Counted from the stretch's first letter, positions 36,095-45,765 are shown. The stretch is 64,000 bases of DNA from Pseudomonas sp. S35 (GCF_009866765.1 NZ_CP019431.1:5531001-5595000), one strand, 5' to 3'. Notes: a model not told the origin generated them from the letters alone. Numbers and translations: made by a program.

Positions 36095-37222
36095 TTAGTG
36101 TTTATCACGGCGAAAGAACGCCAGGCGCTCTTCGTCGATGGCCAGGCCCAGGCCCGGCGCGTGGGAGACATGCAGCTGAAAATCGCGGTACACCGGTGGC
36201 TCGGTGAGGATGTCTTCGGTGAGCAGCAGCGGGCCGAACAGTTCGGTGTCCCACGCCAGCGTGTTCAGGGTCAGGAATGGATGGGCCGAGGCCAGGGTGC
36301 CGATGCCGCCTTCGAGCATGGTGCCGCCGTACAGGCCGATGCCCGCCGCTTCGGCAATCGCCGCCGTGCGCAACACCGCGCGCGGGCCGCCGTTCTTGGC
36401 GATCTTGAGGGCGAACACCGAGGCCGCACCTTCGCGGGCCAGGTTGAAGGCGTCCTCGACGCACTCGATGGATTCATCGGCCATGATCGGCGCCGGGCTC
36501 GACAGGTTCAGCCGCACCATGCCGCTGCGGTTGTTGCGTGAGATCGGCTGTTCGATCAGGTCGATACCGTTGTCGCCCAATACCTTGCAGGCCCGCAGCG
36601 CGACGGCTTCGTCCCAGGCCTGGTTGACGTCGACACGCACACTGGCGCGCTCGCCCACGGCCCTTTTGATCGCAATCACATGGGCCAGGTCGCGACTGAC
36701 CTCACCGGCGCCGATCTTCAACTTGAAGATGCGGTGGCGGCGCAGGTCGAGCATCTTTTCGGCCTCGGCGATGTCTTGTTCGGTGTTGCCACTGGCCAGG
36801 GTCCAGGCCACCGGCAACGCGTCACGCACGCGGCCGCCCAGCAGTTCACTGACCGGCAGGCCCAGGCGTTTGCCCAATGCATCCAGCAAGGCGCTTTCGA
36901 TCCCGGACTTGGCAAACGTGTTGCCACGAATGCTGCGCTCCAGGCGCAACATGGTGGCGTTGATATTGCTGGCGTCCTGGCCGATCAGCAGCGGTGCGAA
37001 GTGGCGGTCGATGTTGACCTTGATGCTGTCGGGACTCTCGTTGCCGTAGCTCAGGCCACCAATGGTGGTGGACTCGCCGATGCCTTCGATGCCGTCGGCA
37101 CAGCGCACGCGGATGATCACCAGGGTCTGGTTTTGCATCGTGTGCATCGCCAGTTTGTGCGGGCGGATGGTGGGGAGGTCGACGATGATGGTCTCGATCG
37201 ATTCGATGGCGCAAATCGGCAT
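36095..37222 (-). CDS. catB: Muconate cycloisomerase
   Basis: 375 residues of the enolase superfamily, MLE subgroup. The catalytic lysine motif KLKIGAG, the metal ligands in VDVNQAWD, EQP and ADESIE, and the opposing lysine in LKIAKNGGP are all present. It converts cis,cis-muconate to muconolactone. The start is the ATG at 37222; the longer frame crosses the catR promoter. First gene of the cat operon, divergent from catR. Confidence 0.95.
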   Translation of the reverse strand: MPICAIESIETIIVDLPTIRPHKLAMHTMQNQTLVIIRVRCADGIEGIGESTTIGGLSYGNESPDSIKVNIDRHFAPLLIGQDASNINATMLRLERSIRGNTFAKSGIESALLDALGKRLGLPVSELLGGRVRDALPVAWTLASGNTEQDIAEAEKMLDLRRHRIFKLKIGAGEVSRDLAHVIAIKRAVGERASVRVDVNQAWDEAVALRACKVLGDNGIDLIEQPISRNNRSGMVRLNLSSPAPIMADESIECVEDAFNLAREGAASVFALKIAKNGGPRAVLRTAAIAEAAGIGLYGGTMLEGGIGTLASAHPFLTLNTLAWDTELFGPLLLTEDILTEPPVYRDFQLHVSHAPGLGLAIDEERLAFFRRDKH

Positions 37223-37308
37223 GGCAATACCCGTTGGGTTCTTTATAGGTTTAAGCTGATTCTGTTCCGCATTTTTAAAGGCTTCCAATATAGAATTGGT
37301 CTTGAACA

Positions 37309-37323
37309 ATACTCTCAAGGTAT
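37309..37323. promoter_or_regulatory. Candidate CatR binding site (ATAC-N7-GTAT)
   Basis: ATAC TCTCAAG GTAT is an exact match to the ATAC-N7-GTAT pattern used by CatM, BenM and CatR regulators. It lies 14 nt before the catR start codon and overlaps its ribosome-site region, so it is well placed for autoregulation; a site closer to catB is also expected. Confidence 0.6.
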
Positions 37324-37336
37324 GAAAGGAGTCGTC

Positions 37337-38212
37337 ATGGAACTGCGTCATCTGCGCTATTTCCAAGTGCTGGGCGAAACCCTCAACTTCACCCGCGCCG
37401 CCGAACGCTTGCACATCGCCCAGCCGCCACTGAGCCGGCAGATCCAGCAACTGGAGGATGAGCTGGGCGTCATCCTGCTGGAACGTGGTCGACCGCTGCG
37501 GCTGACCGAGGCCGGGCGGTTTTTCTATGAACACGCCAACGTGTTGCTCGAACAGTTGAACAAGGTCTGCGACAGCACGCGGCGCATCGGCCAGGGCGAA
37601 AAAACCTGGTTGGGCATCGGCTTTGCACCGTCGACCTTGTATGGCGTGCTGCCGGAGCTGATCCGCCGGCTGCGCAGCCACGAGGCGCTGGAGCTGGAAT
37701 TGGGCCTGTCGGAGATGACCACTTTGCAGCAGGTCGAAGCACTCAAGGCCGGGCGCATCGACGTGGGCTTCGGGCGTATTCGCATCGACGACCCGGCCAT
37801 CGTCCAGCGCGTGCTGGTAGAAGATCGACTGGTGGCAGTGCTGCCCGCCGGCCACCCGTTGTTGGCCGCACCCGCGACCCTCGCGCAACTGGCCGCCGAG
37901 CCGTTTGTGCTGTACCCCGGCAACCCACGCCCCAGTTATGCCGACCACGTGATCGCGTTGTTCGATGCCCACGGTTTGAGCCTCAAGGTGGCGCAGTGGA
38001 CCAACGAATTGCAGACCGCCATCGGCCTGGTCGGGGCGGGCATGGGCGTGACGTTGGTGCCCGCGTCGGTGCAGGTGCTGCATCGCGCGGATATTGGCTA
38101 TACGCCGATTGTGGAAGCCACTGCGACTTCGCCGATCATCCTGAGCCGCCGGGTGAATGATCAGTCGCCGGGGCTGAGGCATTGTTTGCAGTTGGTTGAA
38201 GAGCTGATCTAA
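37337..38212 (+). CDS. catR: LysR-family regulator of catechol degradation
   Basis: 291 residues. HTH in MELRHLRYFQVLGETLNFTRAAERLHIAQPPLSRQIQQLE and an effector domain with GFAPSTLYGVLPELI. The divergent position beside catBCA and the 114-nt gap match CatR of P. putida, which activates catBCA on cis,cis-muconate. The ATG at 37337 follows AAAGGAG at 37325. Confidence 0.92.
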   Translation: MELRHLRYFQVLGETLNFTRAAERLHIAQPPLSRQIQQLEDELGVILLERGRPLRLTEAGRFFYEHANVLLEQLNKVCDSTRRIGQGEKTWLGIGFAPSTLYGVLPELIRRLRSHEALELELGLSEMTTLQQVEALKAGRIDVGFGRIRIDDPAIVQRVLVEDRLVAVLPAGHPLLAAPATLAQLAAEPFVLYPGNPRPSYADHVIALFDAHGLSLKVAQWTNELQTAIGLVGAGMGVTLVPASVQVLHRADIGYTPIVEATATSPIILSRRVNDQSPGLRHCLQLVEELI

Positions 38213-38242
38213 GTTCTCCCAAACAATGAAAATCAAATGTGT

Positions 38243-39235
38243 TCAGAGGCTGCGTAGACGATTGCGCTGCAAGGTCTGGCTGGGGGACTCATCAAAGAGT
38301 TTTCTGTACTGCGCCGAAAACCGTCCCAAGTGAGTGAAACCCCAGCCCAGGGCGATCTCGGAGATGGTGCGGATTGAGCCGTGCTCAAGAATCTCTTGGC
38401 GCACCGCGCCCAGCCGGTACTTCTTCAGGTAGGCCATCGGCGACAGGGCAAAGTACTTGCGGAACGCATCGAACAGCTTGAAGCGCGACACGCCGGCCGC
38501 CGTCTCCAGGTCTTCCAGGTGCACCGCTTCGCGGGCGTTGTCGTGGATGTACTGGCGCGCACGGATCAAGTAGTGCGGCAACTTCACGCCAAGTACATCG
38601 CGCAGTTCCTCAGAGTAGTTGTTCGGCTGGGCCAGGATCAGGCCCTTGATCAGCGAGCTCTCCAGGTCGCGGGTAAACGCGGCCTGTTCATACAACTCGC
38701 TGCTGCGTTCCAGCTCGGCGATGAAGTAGCGCGCCATACGCCACCACGAAGCCGGCGCACCGTCCACCGCGTCCATCACCGGTTCAAAGCGCAACGGCGC
38801 ATCGATGGGCCGTTGCAGCAAACCTTCCAGGGACTCGCTCATCGCCGCCCGCGTAATCACCACTTGCAGCTTGCGGCAGTCGCCGGAAATCGCCAGCACT
38901 TGGTGCTCATTGGGCGCGATGATCACGCCTTGGTCGCGGTTGGAACTCAGGCGCTCGCCGTTCTTGCTCAACTCCTGCTCGCCCACCAACGGCAGGCTGA
39001 GGCTGTAGCTGCTGAAGTGCTCGGCGTCTTCGATGTCGATGGTCACGTCGGTGCCGTATTCGATCACGCCCAAGGTGGTCGCACGGGACTTGAACACGTT
39101 GGCGCTGTGGTGAAAGCGCAGGCGCTCGGGGGTCGTCGTCGCCAGCCGGTGCGGCCCGCAAATGCCGGACATCCAGCTGCGGGCGCCTTCGAGGTCGAAG
39201 CGTTGAATCTGGATATCGCGTGTCTGGCTGCTCAT
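38243..39235 (-). CDS. antR: AraC-family activator of anthranilate degradation
   Basis: 330 residues. The C-terminal 100 residues form an AraC double HTH (HLEDLETAAGVSRFKLFDAFRKYFALSPMAYLKKYRL and GWGFTHLGRFSAQYRKLFDESPS). The N-terminal part is a long AraC-type effector domain of the AndR/AntR class. It stands divergent from antA with a 315-nt gap, as in P. aeruginosa, where AntR activates antABC on anthranilate. It also converges on catR with 30 nt between. Confidence 0.9.
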   Translation of the reverse strand: MSSQTRDIQIQRFDLEGARSWMSGICGPHRLATTTPERLRFHHSANVFKSRATTLGVIEYGTDVTIDIEDAEHFSSYSLSLPLVGEQELSKNGERLSSNRDQGVIIAPNEHQVLAISGDCRKLQVVITRAAMSESLEGLLQRPIDAPLRFEPVMDAVDGAPASWWRMARYFIAELERSSELYEQAAFTRDLESSLIKGLILAQPNNYSEELRDVLGVKLPHYLIRARQYIHDNAREAVHLEDLETAAGVSRFKLFDAFRKYFALSPMAYLKKYRLGAVRQEILEHGSIRTISEIALGWGFTHLGRFSAQYRKLFDESPSQTLQRNRLRSL

Positions 39236-39550
39236 CAGGGTGCACCCACGGCGGTTAGGCGTTTGCGCGCTCTGGCGGCGCGTCGTTAGGGTTGTTGGAC
39301 AGCAAGTTCTGCGCCACGCCGGTGGTATCGCCACTGGATGGATAGCAAGGGCCGACTATGTGGATAAGTCACGGGGCTCAAAGCCCCTCGCGTCGTCGGA
39401 CAGTAGCGCGTGACGTCACCTCGGCGCACCGTATTGGGTATTTGCTGCCCAATTTTCCGGCCCACGTTCCCCCATTAAGCGGATAGCCCGCGCCCTGCCC
39501 TGCTGCCTCTAATAAACCACCGATTAGCCCCTATCAAAAAGGTGCCTCCC
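39236..39550. promoter_or_regulatory. antR-antA divergent control region
   Basis: 315 nt without a gene. It holds a GGGGCT/AGCCCC perfect hairpin (39373-39387) and an ATTGGG-N9-CCCAAT inverted repeat (39433-39453), about 100 nt before the antA start. Either could be AntR or catabolite-control sites; no confident -35/-10 pair was identified. Confidence 0.5.
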
Positions 39551-40942
39551 ATGAGTGGTGCAAGAAACGTCGAGCAGTGGAAACGCTTTATCGAAAGCTG
39601 CCTGGATTTTCGCCCGGCAGACGAAGTGTTCCGCATCGCCCGGGACATGTTCACCGAGCCGCAGCTGTTCGACCTGGAAATGGAACTGATCTTCGAGAAG
39701 AACTGGATCTACGCCTGCCACGAAAGCGAACTGGCCAATAACCACGACTTCGTGACCCTGCGCGCCGGGCGCCAGCCGATGATCATCACCCGCGACGGCG
39801 AAGGCCAGCTCAATGCGCTGATCAATGCCTGCCAGCATCGCGGCACCACCCTCACCCGCGTCGGCAAAGGCAACCAATCGACCTTTACCTGCCCGTTCCA
39901 CGCCTGGTGCTACAAGAGCGACGGCCGGTTGGTGAAGGTCAAGGCGCCGGGGGAATACCCGGCAGGTTTCGACAAAGCCACCCGTGGCCTGAAAAAGGCG
40001 CGCATCGAAAGCTACAGGGGCTTTGTATTCATCAGCCTGGACGTGAACGGCACGAACAGCCTGGAAGACTTCCTCGGCGACGCCAAAGTGTTCTTCGACA
40101 TGATGGTCGCCCAATCCGCCACCGGTGAACTGGAAGTGCTGCCGGGCAAGTCCGCCTACACCTACGACGGAAACTGGAAGCTGCAGAACGAAAACGGCCT
40201 GGACGGTTATCACGTCAGCACCGTGCACTACAACTACGTGGCCACGGTGCAGCATCGCCAGCAGGTCAATACCGAGAACGGCACCGGCTCTGGCACCACG
40301 CTGGACTACAGCAAACTCGGCGCCGGCGACGCGAATACCGATGACGGTTGGTTCGCCTTCAACAACGGTCACAGCCTGTTGTTCAGCGACATGCCCAACC
40401 CGACGGTGCGCTCCGGCTACGCCACCATCATGCCGCGCCTGGTGGAAGAACATGGGCAACAAAAAGCCGAGTGGATGATGCACCGCCTGCGCAACCTGAA
40501 CATCTACCCGAGCCTGTTCTTCCTCGACCAGATCAGCTCGCAGCTGCGCATCATCCGCCCGGTGGCGTGGAACAAGACCGAAATCATCAGCCAGTGCCTG
40601 GGGGTGAAAAACGAGTCCGACGCCGACCGCGAAAACCGTATTCGCCAGTTCGAAGATTTCTTCAACGTATCGGGCATGGGCACGCCGGATGACTTGGTGG
40701 AATTTCGCGAAGCCCAGCGCGGTTTCCAAGGCCGCCTGGAGCGTTGGAGCGATATCTCCCGCGGCAGTCATCGCTGGGAAACCGGGCCAACGCCGAACAG
40801 CGAGGCCATCGGCATCCAACCGGCGATGACCGGCACCGAGTTCACCCATGAAGGCCTGTACGTCAACCAGCACCGCAACTGGCAGCAGTTCCTGCTCAAG
40901 GGTCTGGACAAGCAAGCGCTGACATTGCGGGAGGTGGAATGA
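39551..40942 (+). CDS. antA: Anthranilate 1,2-dioxygenase, large (alpha) subunit
   Basis: 463 residues of the Rieske non-heme iron family. The Rieske cluster motif is C-x-H-x17-C-x2-H (ACQHRG...CPFHAW), and the iron site is in NENGLDGYHVSTVHYNY. It hydroxylates anthranilate to catechol with loss of CO2 and ammonia. The ATG at 39551 is preferred to a GTG at 39542. antB overlaps its stop by 4 nt. Confidence 0.95.
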   Translation: MSGARNVEQWKRFIESCLDFRPADEVFRIARDMFTEPQLFDLEMELIFEKNWIYACHESELANNHDFVTLRAGRQPMIITRDGEGQLNALINACQHRGTTLTRVGKGNQSTFTCPFHAWCYKSDGRLVKVKAPGEYPAGFDKATRGLKKARIESYRGFVFISLDVNGTNSLEDFLGDAKVFFDMMVAQSATGELEVLPGKSAYTYDGNWKLQNENGLDGYHVSTVHYNYVATVQHRQQVNTENGTGSGTTLDYSKLGAGDANTDDGWFAFNNGHSLLFSDMPNPTVRSGYATIMPRLVEEHGQQKAEWMMHRLRNLNIYPSLFFLDQISSQLRIIRPVAWNKTEIISQCLGVKNESDADRENRIRQFEDFFNVSGMGTPDDLVEFREAQRGFQGRLERWSDISRGSHRWETGPTPNSEAIGIQPAMTGTEFTHEGLYVNQHRNWQQFLLKGLDKQALTLREVE

Positions 40943-41433
40943 TGAATGCGCTATTGCAGTACCGGATCGAGCAGTTCTTCTACCGCAAGTCCGAACTGTG
41001 CGACGCCCAGGACTGGGACGCCTATGTGCAGTTGTTCGACCCGCAGAGTGAATTCCACCTGCCGCAATGGGACTCGGAGCATGTGTACACCCGCGATCCC
41101 AAGCGCGAAATGTCGCTGATCTATTACGCCAACCGTTCCGGCCTGGAAGACCGCATCTTTCGCCTGCGCACCGGCAAGGCCGCGTCAGCCACGCCAATGC
41201 CGCGCACCTTGCACCTGATCAATAACGTGCGCATTGCAGAGCAGGCGGATGGCGTGCTGCAAGTGAAGTTGAACTGGCACACGCTGTTCTATCGGCTGGC
41301 CACCTCGGAGCAGTTCTACGGGCACGCCACCTATCGCCTCAAGCCCGATGGCGACAACTGGTTGATCACCCGCAAGCATGCGTTGTTGCTCAACGACACC
41401 ATCAATTCGGTGCTGGATTTCTATCACCTCTAA
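40939..41433 (+). CDS. antB: Anthranilate 1,2-dioxygenase, small (beta) subunit
   Basis: 164 residues, SnoaL-like fold. The core motif LCDAQDWDAYVQLFDPQSEFHLPQW and PKREMSLIYYANRSGLEDRIFRLRTGKA are typical of beta subunits. ATGATG at its start overlaps the antA stop. It forms an alpha3-beta3 complex with AntA. Confidence 0.95.
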   Translation: MMNALLQYRIEQFFYRKSELCDAQDWDAYVQLFDPQSEFHLPQWDSEHVYTRDPKREMSLIYYANRSGLEDRIFRLRTGKAASATPMPRTLHLINNVRIAEQADGVLQVKLNWHTLFYRLATSEQFYGHATYRLKPDGDNWLITRKHALLLNDTINSVLDFYHL

Positions 41434-41495
41434 AGCACCCTTGTTGTTGTGGTGAGCGGGCCGTACGTACATCATAAATATGCAGAGAACAACAC

Positions 41496-42503
41496 ATGAA
41501 TCACAAAGTGGCCTTCAGTTTTGCCGACGGCAAGACCCTGTTTTTCCCGGTGGGCGCCCATGAAATCCTATTGGATGCGGCCCTGCGCAATGGCATCAAA
41601 ATCCCCCTGGATTGCCGCGAAGGTGTATGCGGCACCTGCCAGGGTCGTTGCGAATCGGGCGACTACACCCAGGACTACGTGGACGACGAAGCCCTCTCAA
41701 GCCTCGACCTGCAACAACGCAAGATGCTCAGTTGCCAGACGCGGGTGAAGTCCGACGCCACCTTCTACTTCGACTTTGACTCAAGCCTGTGCAATGCGCC
41801 GGGGCCGGTGCAAGTGCGCGGGACGGTCAGCGAGGTGCAACAGGTGTCGACCAGCACGGCGATCCTGAAGGTGCAGTTGGATGCGCCACTGGATTTTCTA
41901 CCGGGCCAATATGCGCGCCTTGCGGTACCGGGCACAGGCCATTGGCGTTCCTACTCCTTCGCCAACCTGGCGGGCAATCAACTGCAGTTCCTGATCCGCT
42001 TGCTGCCCGATGGGGTGATGAGCAACTACCTGCGTGAGCGCTGCCAAGTCGGCGATGAACTGCGGATGGAAGCACCGCTGGGTGCGTTCTACCTGCGCCA
42101 TGTGACCCAACCGCTGGTGCTGGTCGCGGGCGGCACCGGGCTGTCGGCGCTGCTGGGCATGCTCGATCAACTGGCCGCCACCGGCTGCAACCAGCCGGTG
42201 CATCTCTACTATGGCGTACGCGGCGCCGAGGACTTATGCGAAGCCCCACGCATCGCGGCCTATGCGGCGAAACTGCCGGTTTTTCGCTACACCGAAGTCC
42301 TCAGCGATGCCGCCCCCGACTGGCCCGGCAAGCGCGGCTACCTCACCCAGCATTTGGACCTGGCCGAATTGCGGGACAGATCGGCGGATATGTACGTGTG
42401 CGGCCCCCCGCCAATGGTCGAATCCATCCAACAATGGCTGGCGGATCAGGCACTTGATGGCGTTCAGCTGTATTACGAAAAGTTTACGCAGAGTAATATC
42501 TGA
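41496..42503 (+). CDS. antC: Anthranilate 1,2-dioxygenase reductase
   Basis: 335 residues. An N-terminal [2Fe-2S] ferredoxin domain (CREGVCGTCQGRCESGDY), a FAD-binding domain (YARLAVPGTGHWRSYSFAN) and an NAD domain (LVLVAGGTGLSALLGML; YVCGPPPMVE). It moves electrons from NADH to AntAB. It is 63 nt after antB on the same strand. Confidence 0.95.
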   Translation: MNHKVAFSFADGKTLFFPVGAHEILLDAALRNGIKIPLDCREGVCGTCQGRCESGDYTQDYVDDEALSSLDLQQRKMLSCQTRVKSDATFYFDFDSSLCNAPGPVQVRGTVSEVQQVSTSTAILKVQLDAPLDFLPGQYARLAVPGTGHWRSYSFANLAGNQLQFLIRLLPDGVMSNYLRERCQVGDELRMEAPLGAFYLRHVTQPLVLVAGGTGLSALLGMLDQLAATGCNQPVHLYYGVRGAEDLCEAPRIAAYAAKLPVFRYTEVLSDAAPDWPGKRGYLTQHLDLAELRDRSADMYVCGPPPMVESIQQWLADQALDGVQLYYEKFTQSNI

Positions 42504-42575
42504 CTCCTCAGCACTTCTGAGGGGCTGGTGCGGCGTGCAATCAACCCCAAGAAAAACAAGTAGAAGGGAATGTTA

Positions 42576-43979
42576 ATGGCGGATGACATGGTTAACCCGG
42601 TGGGCCTCAAGCGTGGCCTGAAGAACCGGCATATTCAGCTGATCGCCTTGGGAGGGGCGATTGGTACGGGGCTGTTCCTCGGCTCGGCCGGGGTACTCAA
42701 GTCGGCGGGCCCGTCGATGATCCTGGGCTACGCGATTGCTGGTTTTATCGCCTTCCTGATCATGCGCCAGCTTGGCGAGATGATCGTCGAAGAGCCGGTG
42801 GCCGGTTCCTTCAGCCACTTCGCGCACAAATACTGGGGCGGCTACGCAGGCTTCCTGGCCGGCTGGAACTACTGGGTACTGTACGTGCTGGTGGGCATGG
42901 CCGAACTGACAGCGGTGGGCAAGTACATCCAGTTCTGGTGGCCCGAGATCCCGACCTGGGTCAGCGCGCTGGTGTTCTTTGTCGCGGTGAACCTGATCAA
43001 CACGCTGAACGTGAAGTTCTTCGGTGAAACCGAGTTCTGGTTCGCGATCATCAAAGTGGTGGCGATTGTCGGCATGATCGTGCTCGGCTGCTACCTGCTG
43101 TTCAGCGGCACCGGCGGCCCGCAAGCATCCGTCAGCAACCTGTGGAGCCATGGCGGGTTCTTCCCGAATGGCGGCATGGGGCTGTTGATGTCGATGGCCT
43201 TCATCATGTTCTCGTTCGGTGGCCTGGAGCTGGTGGGTATCACCGCAGCCGAAGCCAGCGAACCGCGCAAGGTGATCCCCAAAGCGATCAACCAGGTGGT
43301 CTACCGGATCCTGATTTTCTACGTCGGCGCCCTGACCGTGCTGCTGTCGCTGTACCCCTGGGACCAACTGCTGCAGACCCTCGGCGCGTCGGGCGATGCC
43401 TACAGTGGCAGCCCGTTTGTGCAGATCTTCTCGCTGATCGGTAACGACACTGCTGCGCACATCCTCAACTTCGTGGTGCTGACCGCGGCGCTGTCGGTGT
43501 ACAACAGCGGCGTGTACTGCAACAGCCGCATGCTGTTCGGCCTGGCCGAGCAAGGCGATGCGCCAAAAGCCCTGATGAAGCTCAACAAACAAGGCGTGCC
43601 ACTGCGGGCCCTGGCGATTTCGGCATTGGTGACGATGCTCTGCGTGGTGGTCAACTACGTGGCGCCGCAGAGCGCCCTGGAATTGCTGTTTGCGCTGGTG
43701 GTTGCCTCGTTGATGATCAACTGGGCGCTGATCAGCATCACCCACATCAAGTTCCGCAAGGCCATGGGCGAGCAAGGCGTGACGCCCTCGTTCAAGACCT
43801 TCTGGTTCCCGTTCAGCAACTACCTGTGCCTGGCGTTCATGCTGATGATCATCAGCGTGATGCTGGCGATCCCGGGGATTCGCGAGTCGGTGTACGCGAT
43901 GCCGGTGTGGGTGGGGATTATCTATGTGGCCTATCGGTTGCGTGTGAGTAAGGCGAAAGCGGTCGCCGCCGCACAGTAA
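42576..43979 (+). CDS. aroP: Aromatic amino acid permease (AroP-like)
   Basis: 467 residues, 12 membrane helices, APC superfamily. The start LKRGLKNRHIQLIALGGAIG and the PVAGSFSHFAHKYWGGYAGFLAGWNYWVLYVLVGMAELTAVGKY block match AroP-type carriers of tryptophan, phenylalanine and tyrosine. GAAGGG at 42563-42568 fits the ATG at 42576; the ATG two codons earlier is too close to it. Lying between antABC and kynAB, it probably supplies tryptophan to the pathway. Confidence 0.9.
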   Translation: MADDMVNPVGLKRGLKNRHIQLIALGGAIGTGLFLGSAGVLKSAGPSMILGYAIAGFIAFLIMRQLGEMIVEEPVAGSFSHFAHKYWGGYAGFLAGWNYWVLYVLVGMAELTAVGKYIQFWWPEIPTWVSALVFFVAVNLINTLNVKFFGETEFWFAIIKVVAIVGMIVLGCYLLFSGTGGPQASVSNLWSHGGFFPNGGMGLLMSMAFIMFSFGGLELVGITAAEASEPRKVIPKAINQVVYRILIFYVGALTVLLSLYPWDQLLQTLGASGDAYSGSPFVQIFSLIGNDTAAHILNFVVLTAALSVYNSGVYCNSRMLFGLAEQGDAPKALMKLNKQGVPLRALAISALVTMLCVVVNYVAPQSALELLFALVVASLMINWALISITHIKFRKAMGEQGVTPSFKTFWFPFSNYLCLAFMLMIISVMLAIPGIRESVYAMPVWVGIIYVAYRLRVSKAKAVAAAQ

Positions 43980-43984
43980 TACCC

Positions 43985-44015
43985 ATGTGGGAGGGGGCTT
44001 GCCCCCTCCCACATT
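43985..44015. repeat. REP palindrome between aroP and kynA
   Basis: ATGTGGGAGGGGG-CTTG-CCCCCTCCCACAT is a near-perfect REP in the convergent gap, the same group as at 5698. Confidence 0.85.
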
Positions 44016-44024
44016 TGATTGCGC

Positions 44025-44882
44025 TTACAGCGTGGAACGCACTCGCCACAGTTCGGGGAACAGCACGGTGTCGAGCATCTTGCGCAGATACCCCACGCCT
44101 TCGGTACCACCGGTACCCGGTTGGAAGCCGATAATCCGCTCCACCGTGGTCACATGGCGGAAGCGCCACTGGCGGAACGAATCCTCCAGGTCGATAAACT
44201 TCTCGGCCAACTGATACAAGTCCCAATACCGGTTCGGATCGCGATACACCTCGCGCCACGCGGCCTCCACGGACTCATCGTGAACGGTCGCTGCGGTCGG
44301 GTCGCGCTCGGCACGTTTCGGATCAATCGCCAGGCCGGCCTTGATCATCAGGTTGATCGCCTCGTCATACAGCGACGGCGTGGCAATCGCCACTTTCAAC
44401 TCGTTCAACAGCGCCGGCCGATGGGCGTGAGGCCCTAACAGCGCCGCGCTCTTGTTGCCGAGGATGAACTCGATCTCGCGGTACTGGAACGACTGGAACC
44501 CCGACGACTGCCCCAGGAACGGGCGAATCGCCTTGTATTCCGATGGCGTCATGGTCGCCAGCACGGCCCAGGCATGCACCAGTTGATCGAAAATCCGCGA
44601 CACCCGCGCCAACATCTTGAACGCCGGCGGCAACTCGCCCAAGCGCACGTGTTCGCGGGCGGCCTTGAGTTCGTGGAGCATCAGTTTCATCCACAGCTCC
44701 GAGGTCTGGTGCTGGATGATGAAGAGCATTTCGTTGTGGTCCGGCGACAGCGGGTGCTGGGCGCTGAGGACTTTGCCCAGGTCCAGGTAGTCGCCGTAGC
44801 TCATGGACTCGGAAAAATTCAGCTCGGCGTTATGCCATTCTTCCGGCGGTTGGTAATCAGCAGAAAAGGGACATTGGCTCAT
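44025..44882 (-). CDS. kynA: Tryptophan 2,3-dioxygenase
   Basis: 285 residues. Heme enzyme that opens the indole ring of tryptophan to N-formylkynurenine. Family motifs are [41 protein letters not shown] and [14 protein letters not shown], and the C-terminal [25 protein letters not shown] holds the proximal heme histidine. The start overlaps the kynB stop by 4 nt, so translation is coupled. Confidence 0.95.
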   Translation of the reverse strand: MSQCPFSADYQPPEEWHNAELNFSESMSYGDYLDLGKVLSAQHPLSPDHNEMLFIIQHQTSELWMKLMLHELKAAREHVRLGELPPAFKMLARVSRIFDQLVHAWAVLATMTPSEYKAIRPFLGQSSGFQSFQYREIEFILGNKSAALLGPHAHRPALLNELKVAIATPSLYDEAINLMIKAGLAIDPKRAERDPTAATVHDESVEAAWREVYRDPNRYWDLYQLAEKFIDLEDSFRQWRFRHVTTVERIIGFQPGTGGTEGVGYLRKMLDTVLFPELWRVRSTL

Positions 44883-45529
44883 CGCGTGGGCTCCTTGAGC
44901 GGGCGGAGAATGGCGCGCACCGGGCTCGCGTCCAGGTTGGCAAAACGCAGCGGCAGCGCGATCAGTTCATAGTCGCCCTCCGGTACGTCGTCGAGCACGA
45001 TGCCTTCGAGAATCGCCATGCCATTGCGGGCGACGGCGTTGTGGGCGTCCATCGTCTTGGACTGTTGCGGGTCCAGGGACGGGGTGTCGATACCGATCAG
45101 GCGCACACCCAGGCTGGCCAGCAGCTCAATGGTTTGTGGGGCGATGGCGGTGAAACTCGAATCCCATTCGGTCAGCGGCGCTTGTGGATAAGTACGCAGC
45201 AACACCCGCTCGGGCAAGTTATCCACACGGCCTTGCAACTGATGCGGCTGCACCAGCGCGCCACTGCCCAGGCAATGCAGCACCCGGCACGGGCCCATGT
45301 ACACATCCAGCGACACCTCACCAATCGGCGCGCCGTCGGCGCTGTAATGCAGCGGCGCGTCCACGTGGGCACCGGTGTGCGGCGACAAGGTAATGCGCCC
45401 CACATTCACCGGACACTCCGGGCCGAACTGCCACACACGCTCTTCCTGGAACGGCGTATCGCCCGGCCACGTCGGGGTCGCCGTACTCAAGGGCGGGCTG
45501 ATGTCCCACCACGTTTTTATTGGGTTCAT
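44879..45529 (-). CDS. kynB: Kynurenine formamidase
   Basis: 216 residues of the metal-dependent cyclase-like family. The motif [14 protein letters not shown] (H-x-G-T/A-H-x-D) gives the zinc site, with [10 protein letters not shown] later on. It hydrolyses N-formylkynurenine to kynurenine. First gene of kynBA; kynU lies 11 kb away in the same cluster instead of beside it. Confidence 0.95.
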   Translation of the reverse strand: MNPIKTWWDISPPLSTATPTWPGDTPFQEERVWQFGPECPVNVGRITLSPHTGAHVDAPLHYSADGAPIGEVSLDVYMGPCRVLHCLGSGALVQPHQLQGRVDNLPERVLLRTYPQAPLTEWDSSFTAIAPQTIELLASLGVRLIGIDTPSLDPQQSKTMDAHNAVARNGMAILEGIVLDDVPEGDYELIALPLRFANLDASPVRAILRPLKEPTR

Positions 45530-45672
45530 TTAAAGGCTCTCGGCGGTTACTGGGGTGAATGATACGAGGGCCAGCTGTGAATTTTCTTGCGAATTCTGGC
45601 GCGAGACGGGAAATCTTTCGCACTTACTGCGAGGAAATGGCTTATTTACGCTCAGAAGTGTCGCCGGGCCAC

Positions 45673-45765
45673 ATGTGGGAGGGGGCTTGCCCCCGATGGC
45701 AGTGGGTCAGCTGACACAGGGGCCGGCTGACCCGGCGCCATCGGGGGCAAGCCCCCTTCCACATT
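45673..45765. repeat. Complete REPIN upstream of the cupin gene
   Basis: TGTGGGAGGGGGCTTGCCCCC and an inverted copy at the right end flank a GATGGCAGTGGGTCAGCTGAC segment with its own inverted repeat (GGGTCAGCTGAC/GGCTGACCC). It lies in the 362-nt gap between kynB and the cupin gene, which otherwise holds no gene. Confidence 0.9.

Noticed and set aside
36095..38236. A 713-codon minus-strand frame spanning catB and catR
   Set aside because: The part beyond 37222 runs antisense through catR and has no family features; catB starts at 37222.
39373..39387. Terminator in the antR-antA gap
   Set aside because: The hairpin has no T-tract on either side and lies upstream of both genes.
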